The notes under the pieces are model-generated. The model searched no databases. It was given only the letters and a program-made list of their open reading frames with translations, and was not told where the DNA came from. Source: Triparma columacea (lineage: Eukaryota > Sar > Bolidophyceae > Parmales > Triparmaceae). Taken from it: a stretch of DNA of 12,339 nucleotides. The stretch lies in contig BRYA01000259.1 in assembly GCA_030267965.1 (NCBI GenBank), positions 65,480 through 77,818 on the forward strand, in the 5' to 3' direction. Shown piece by piece: positions 8,675 to 12,339 of this stretch. A program made the translations under genes and the position numbers. The number at the start of each line of letters is the position of its first letter. Positions within the stretch are counted from its first letter, which is position 1.

Positions 8675-11600
8675 ATGGAGGGCGAGGTTGAAGCAGATGC
8701 GGGAGTCGTGAATGACGCCGGCAAGACCAACGTTGCCCTCGAATCCTCCTCAGGCCCCAATCACGCCCCCTCCGCAATACACGGTCCCGTAGATATCGAT
8801 TACACAGCTCTTGACCCCAAACAAGTCGAACTTGTCAAGCTTCTGGATGACCGTGGAGCCGTTGAAGGCCTCATCGACAATTCTACTGGCGTCGATGTCA
8901 AGATTATGGAGCTCGCTGATGTCTTCCACGACGAGCGCGACAAGATCATTGACTTTCTCCTCACCGATTGTGAGCAGGGCAAGTTCCAAAGGAAAACCCT
9001 CCAGGAATATGACGGAAAGGAAGAAGTCATTCACAGACTCGTCTACTGGCAGCACTACGGCAGAGGGAATAAGTTTGTCGAATTTCTCCTCGACGTCAGG
9101 GTCTTCTCTCCTGACAAATCGACGAACATTATGGAGTTGGCACCCCTTGATGAGGATGATCTTTCTGATGAGGCAACTGCAATGCTTGTTGAAATTCTAG
9201 CGTTAGCAAATACCAAGACTGTCAAGCGAGGTGTCATTAAGGGCAAACTCAGCTTCACTGATTACGAGTTTGGACAAACTGCAGTAACCATGGTGGGAAC
9301 TCTTAAGGCAGAGGAGAGAGCAACAGAGACAAAATCAGAAGTTGATGTTCGCACAAACAAAAGTTCTAAGAGTGCGAGACCCAGGAAATCTAGTGTCGAA
9401 GGCAGGAACATTGGCAGGACCAAGAAGGGAGACGTCAAGGCTGCTTATGCAGCAGTAAAGGTTATTATGGAGGAGGTCAGGAAGAAGTTCAGACAACCTG
9501 CAGTCATTGACGAGCGGAGGAATGTGCACTTTGTGGAGGAGGTCATGCCCAATGTGCCAACTCTTACTGAGGAGGAGGACAGGATGCTGGAAAGTGTCGT
9601 AGGGCTGGAGGAGCAACTCTACAAGAAGGGAAAGAGAGTCAAGGGGACACTGAAGGAGGGTATTGACAAGTTCCTGTGGAGAGAGGAGGACAAGGTGTGG
9701 GCAGCCTTTGGGGTCACTGTGGACAAGTCAGCAAAGGGTGTATTGGCAGAGGAATTTGTGCTCGACAAATATGAGTATTCAGAGGAGCACTTCAAAAATA
9801 ATGGGAACTTACCAAGGGTGATCAGGAATGATTTTGAGGGAAAGAGAAGCACGCACTGTCATGCTGGCGTGAAGGTCCCTGCCTCCACCAATCGACTATT
9901 TGAGAATTGGTTTGTGTGGAAGGAGGTTAAACTTGAGAATGGAGGGACTTCATACATGGTAGCTTTTGTGCCGCTGACAGAGTACCCTGGAGGAGGCTTC
10001 AAGGACCTCAGTAAGGAAGGATTTACGCTGGCAGAGACTACAGGTGCCTACTTCTTCAATGAGATTGCTCCAAATGTCTGTAGGGTGACACGTATTCAGA
10101 CAGTTGATCTGCATTTCAAAGTCCTTCAAAAGACACTCATGGACAAAGCAATTGACTACCTTGCAAAGAATCAGCTTGTTGAGGCCAACAGGTTGCAGAA
10201 GAAGTTCAGGAGGAATGGGAAGAAGGTTGATGCTGAGGTCAGGGGGTCCTTGGTGGAGAGGATGAAGGAGGGTGTTGAGTTGGAGGAGGACCAGAAGGAG
10301 GTATTTGGGGAGTTGGAGGAGCTCTTTGGTGGGGAAGATGAAGAAGGGTGGGGGCCTCTTGAGTCACCTTATGGGGGAGTGAAGATGGAAATCAAGTTCA
10401 AGCAGCAGGAGGAAGGTAAAAAGACACTTGGTTTTGGAAGAGCCGAGTGTGTTGCCGACTGTTCAGCAGAGGAAGCAGCTGCATGGTTCTTTGAAAGCTG
10501 TAGCAGACAAAGAATGGCTATAAGCAGAGAAGTTGCTGACACTGCAAAGCTAGAAATATGGAAGAGTGGCAAGGGGAGGATCAACGAAAAGCTTTTTGCT
10601 GTAGTAAAGAAGCTTCCCTTCCCTCTTGACAAAAGAGAGTTTGTGATGAGATATGTATGGCGAAAGGGACAACAAGATGGCACTGTGACTGTGGCATTTG
10701 TACCATCTGAGGAGAAGGTGGATTATGGAGGAAATCTAGGAAAGCTTGTGAAAGCTACAACAAGTGGCATTCTCACTGCCACAAACATAAAAGACTCTTA
10801 TGGTGTTCTCCAATGCAAACTAACATTGACCCAGTTTATGGACACAGGAGGGTATATTCCAGTAAAAGTTGTCGACAGATATACCCCACGCATACTAGGT
10901 GCGATATCAGAGGTCAGGGACTCCTTCAAGCGGGACGAAGAAATTGATAAAGCTGCACCGGCCTCTCTTGTCAACATCATCAAGAATGAACACCAAGATT
11001 ATACTGATGAGGAGAAGGGTGCAATCAGGAAGGGAAAGGATTTCTATGAGAAATGCAAGGAGGGGAGGAATTTTGTTGATTTGAAGAGTCCTGATGAGAG
11101 GGTCAAGATGAAGCTAGTTCATGTTGATGGGGCAAGTCTTTGCACTGGAGTTGCTACTACTGTGGTTGATGCAAGTGTGGAGGAGTTTGCAGCGCGCGCT
11201 TTTTTTTTGGATTCAAGAGAATACCGTAAAACTGCAAAGGAGCAAGGGATCACTGAATATCACATCAAAAATGTTAATGACCACACCTTCTATTACATCT
11301 CAACAAGGGAACTTGGTCTCCCTGGATTTTCTCCTCGTGATGTGAGAAATAAAATTATCTGGCTCAAACAAGATGACGGCAAAGTTATTATTGATCTTGC
11401 AGATACAGATGAACTTCAGGTAGACTTTCCAGTGAAGGCTAGAAATATTTTAGTAAAGAGTCACATAGTATGGGTGTTTGAGCCACTTGATCCTATTGGA
11501 GATGTGCCACAAACATCAGTGACTTTTACAACAAAGGTAGACCTTGGTGGTATTTTCTTCTCCTCCATTGTGAACAAGCTTGCACCAAGGTTTCTTGCAC

Positions 11601-12339
11601 AAGTCTCAAAGTTAAGGAAGAAGTTTGACAGAAGCAAAGAGATTGACGCCTTTAAGAGACAGCAGTTCATTGCAAAGTTTGAGGAGATTGCAATTAGTAG
11701 AGCACCAGGGATTGAAAATCAATTTGACGAGATTCATGGAGCTCAAGAGATCAGTAGTGCATTGTCTGGACAGACAATGATAAAGGCAGAGAAGAGAATG
11801 ACTTGGGGGAAGACATCAATAACTGTGAGAGCATCCCACAAGGGAGTTGCAGCATTCTTCTGGGACTTGAAAAGTGGCGTTGCCTCCAAGCTTGAGTTTC
11901 ACAGAGTCAACAACAAGATGCTTGTAATCACAGTTGAACATGAAGGGCATCTCACAGCTGTGAGGTTCTCAGAGGCTGGCCAGACGAGGACAGACGTTGA
12001 AATGATGACTAGACATAAGGGTTTAGGAAAAGCTGCCAGCAAAAAGAGTGTAATTAAGCACCTGAGCATGGCAACTGATGCTGCTTACTACTTCGACAAT
12101 CTGCTCAAGAGCACTGAAGCAGGGGAACATGATGGGAGGAGGTTTGGTGAGCAGCTAATGGAGAGAGTAAAGAAAAGTAATGTCAGGGACAGTAAAGTAG
12201 AGGTCGTGAGGGACTTTATTGCTGCCAATAGGGCACTGAGAGAGATTACAGAGCAGCACGGTTTCATGAGAACTATGCTGTATGCTGTGGTTATGAACAA
12301 ATTTAAAAGGAGAGCGACAAATGAGGGAGAAGATAATAG
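8675..12339 (+). CDS. Tandem START-like (lipid-transfer fold) protein, 3' end beyond window
   Basis: A single frame with no stop and no evident intron, at least 1221 codons, still open at the window edge. Several modules resemble the StAR-related lipid-transfer (START/Bet v 1-like) fold, which binds lipids or sterols in a cavity. Module A (about 50-215) has EEVIHRLVYW ending at Trp125. Module B (about 330-510) has RLFENWFVW (407-415) then VAFVP. Module C (about 565-747), the clearest, has REFVMRYVW (654-662), VAFVP and DTGGYIP (723-729). Module D (about 800-990) has RDVRNKIIW (888-896) and DLGG (956-959). A weaker module E follows (about 1035-1150). B, C and D share R-x7-W. Linkers are charged, one basic (229-275) and one acidic (about 533-559). 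No signal peptide or membrane span appears in the visible part. The ATG is the first after the in-frame TGA at 8633 and has G at -3 and +4. Ligand and role are unknown. Confidence 0.8.
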   Translation, partial: MEGEVEADAGVVNDAGKTNVALESSSGPNHAPSAIHGPVDIDYTALDPKQVELVKLLDDRGAVEGLIDNSTGVDVKIMELADVFHDERDKIIDFLLTDCEQGKFQRKTLQEYDGKEEVIHRLVYWQHYGRGNKFVEFLLDVRVFSPDKSTNIMELAPLDEDDLSDEATAMLVEILALANTKTVKRGVIKGKLSFTDYEFGQTAVTMVGTLKAEERATETKSEVDVRTNKSSKSARPRKSSVEGRNIGRTKKGDVKAAYAAVKVIMEEVRKKFRQPAVIDERRNVHFVEEVMPNVPTLTEEEDRMLESVVGLEEQLYKKGKRVKGTLKEGIDKFLWREEDKVWAAFGVTVDKSAKGVLAEEFVLDKYEYSEEHFKNNGNLPRVIRNDFEGKRSTHCHAGVKVPASTNRLFENWFVWKEVKLENGGTSYMVAFVPLTEYPGGGFKDLSKEGFTLAETTGAYFFNEIAPNVCRVTRIQTVDLHFKVLQKTLMDKAIDYLAKNQLVEANRLQKKFRRNGKKVDAEVRGSLVERMKEGVELEEDQKEVFGELEELFGGEDEEGWGPLESPYGGVKMEIKFKQQEEGKKTLGFGRAECVADCSAEEAAAWFFESCSRQRMAISREVADTAKLEIWKSGKGRINEKLFAVVKKLPFPLDKREFVMRYVWRKGQQDGTVTVAFVPSEEKVDYGGNLGKLVKATTSGILTATNIKDSYGVLQCKLTLTQFMDTGGYIPVKVVDRYTPRILGAISEVRDSFKRDEEIDKAAPASLVNIIKNEHQDYTDEEKGAIRKGKDFYEKCKEGRNFVDLKSPDERVKMKLVHVDGASLCTGVATTVVDASVEEFAARAFFLDSREYRKTAKEQGITEYHIKNVNDHTFYYISTRELGLPGFSPRDVRNKIIWLKQDDGKVIIDLADTDELQVDFPVKARNILVKSHIVWVFEPLDPIGDVPQTSVTFTTKVDLGGIFFSSIVNKLAPRFLAQVSKLRKKFDRSKEIDAFKRQQFIAKFEEIAISRAPGIENQFDEIHGAQEISSALSGQTMIKAEKRMTWGKTSITVRASHKGVAAFFWDLKSGVASKLEFHRVNNKMLVITVEHEGHLTAVRFSEAGQTRTDVEMMTRHKGLGKAASKKSVIKHLSMATDAAYYFDNLLKSTEAGEHDGRRFGEQLMERVKKSNVRDSKVEVVRDFIAANRALREITEQHGFMRTMLYAVVMNKFKRRATNEGEDN

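Noticed and set aside
8388..8711. 107-codon plus-strand frame just before the START-like gene
   Set aside because: It overlaps the START-like start in another frame, resembles no family, and its composition shows no coding pattern. It could be part of a 5' UTR.
1..12339. CRISPR arrays, prokaryotic operons, insertion sequences, tRNA or rRNA genes
   Set aside because: No spaced direct repeats, Shine-Dalgarno-led gene strings, transposase motifs, terminal repeats or cloverleaf sequences were found. Introns show the DNA to be eukaryotic.
8675..12339. Viral insertion as an explanation for the AT-rich START-like frame
   Set aside because: No capsid, polymerase or integrase motif is visible, and START-like lipid-binding modules point to a cellular gene. 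The composition shift alone is weak evidence.

Overview
The window is nuclear DNA of a gene-dense eukaryote, most likely a unicellular alga or other protist. It has short spliceosomal introns (109 and 124 bp, CAG|GTGAGC donors, CTAAC branch-site candidates followed by C-runs), long proteins rich in low-complexity sequence, abundant homopolymeric C/G runs, and no bacterial operon features. A stramenopile microalga (possibly a bolidophyte such as Triparma) is my tentative guess. It rests on the overall style and on the tandem START-like protein, not on a marker gene.

Layout. (1) 48-2019, minus strand: a two-exon DEAD-box RNA helicase of 615 aa after splicing, with a hydrophobic N-terminus that may be an organelle-targeting leader and an Arg/Gly-rich tail. 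(2) 2020-2606: a 587-bp divergent intergenic region, presumably holding both promoters. (3) 2607-7662, plus strand: a two-exon gene for a 1648-aa protein with three cupredoxin-like beta-sandwich domains set between Ser/Thr/Pro, Gly, Asn, poly-Lys, Lys/Glu coiled-coil and poly-Pro stretches. The copper ligands look largely lost. (4) 7663-8674: about 1 kb without a convincing gene. (5) 8675 to the right edge, plus strand: an intronless frame of at least 1221 codons, still open at the window end. It encodes several tandem START (StAR-related lipid-transfer)-like domains joined by charged linkers and is visibly more AT-rich than its neighbours.

Nothing suggests that the three genes act in one pathway. 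The helicase and the cupredoxin-like gene share a divergent upstream region and may be co-expressed. The most interesting items are the tandem START-like protein, the giant cupredoxin-like scaffold with degenerate metal sites, and the shared intron design (CTAAC followed directly by a C-run in two unrelated genes).
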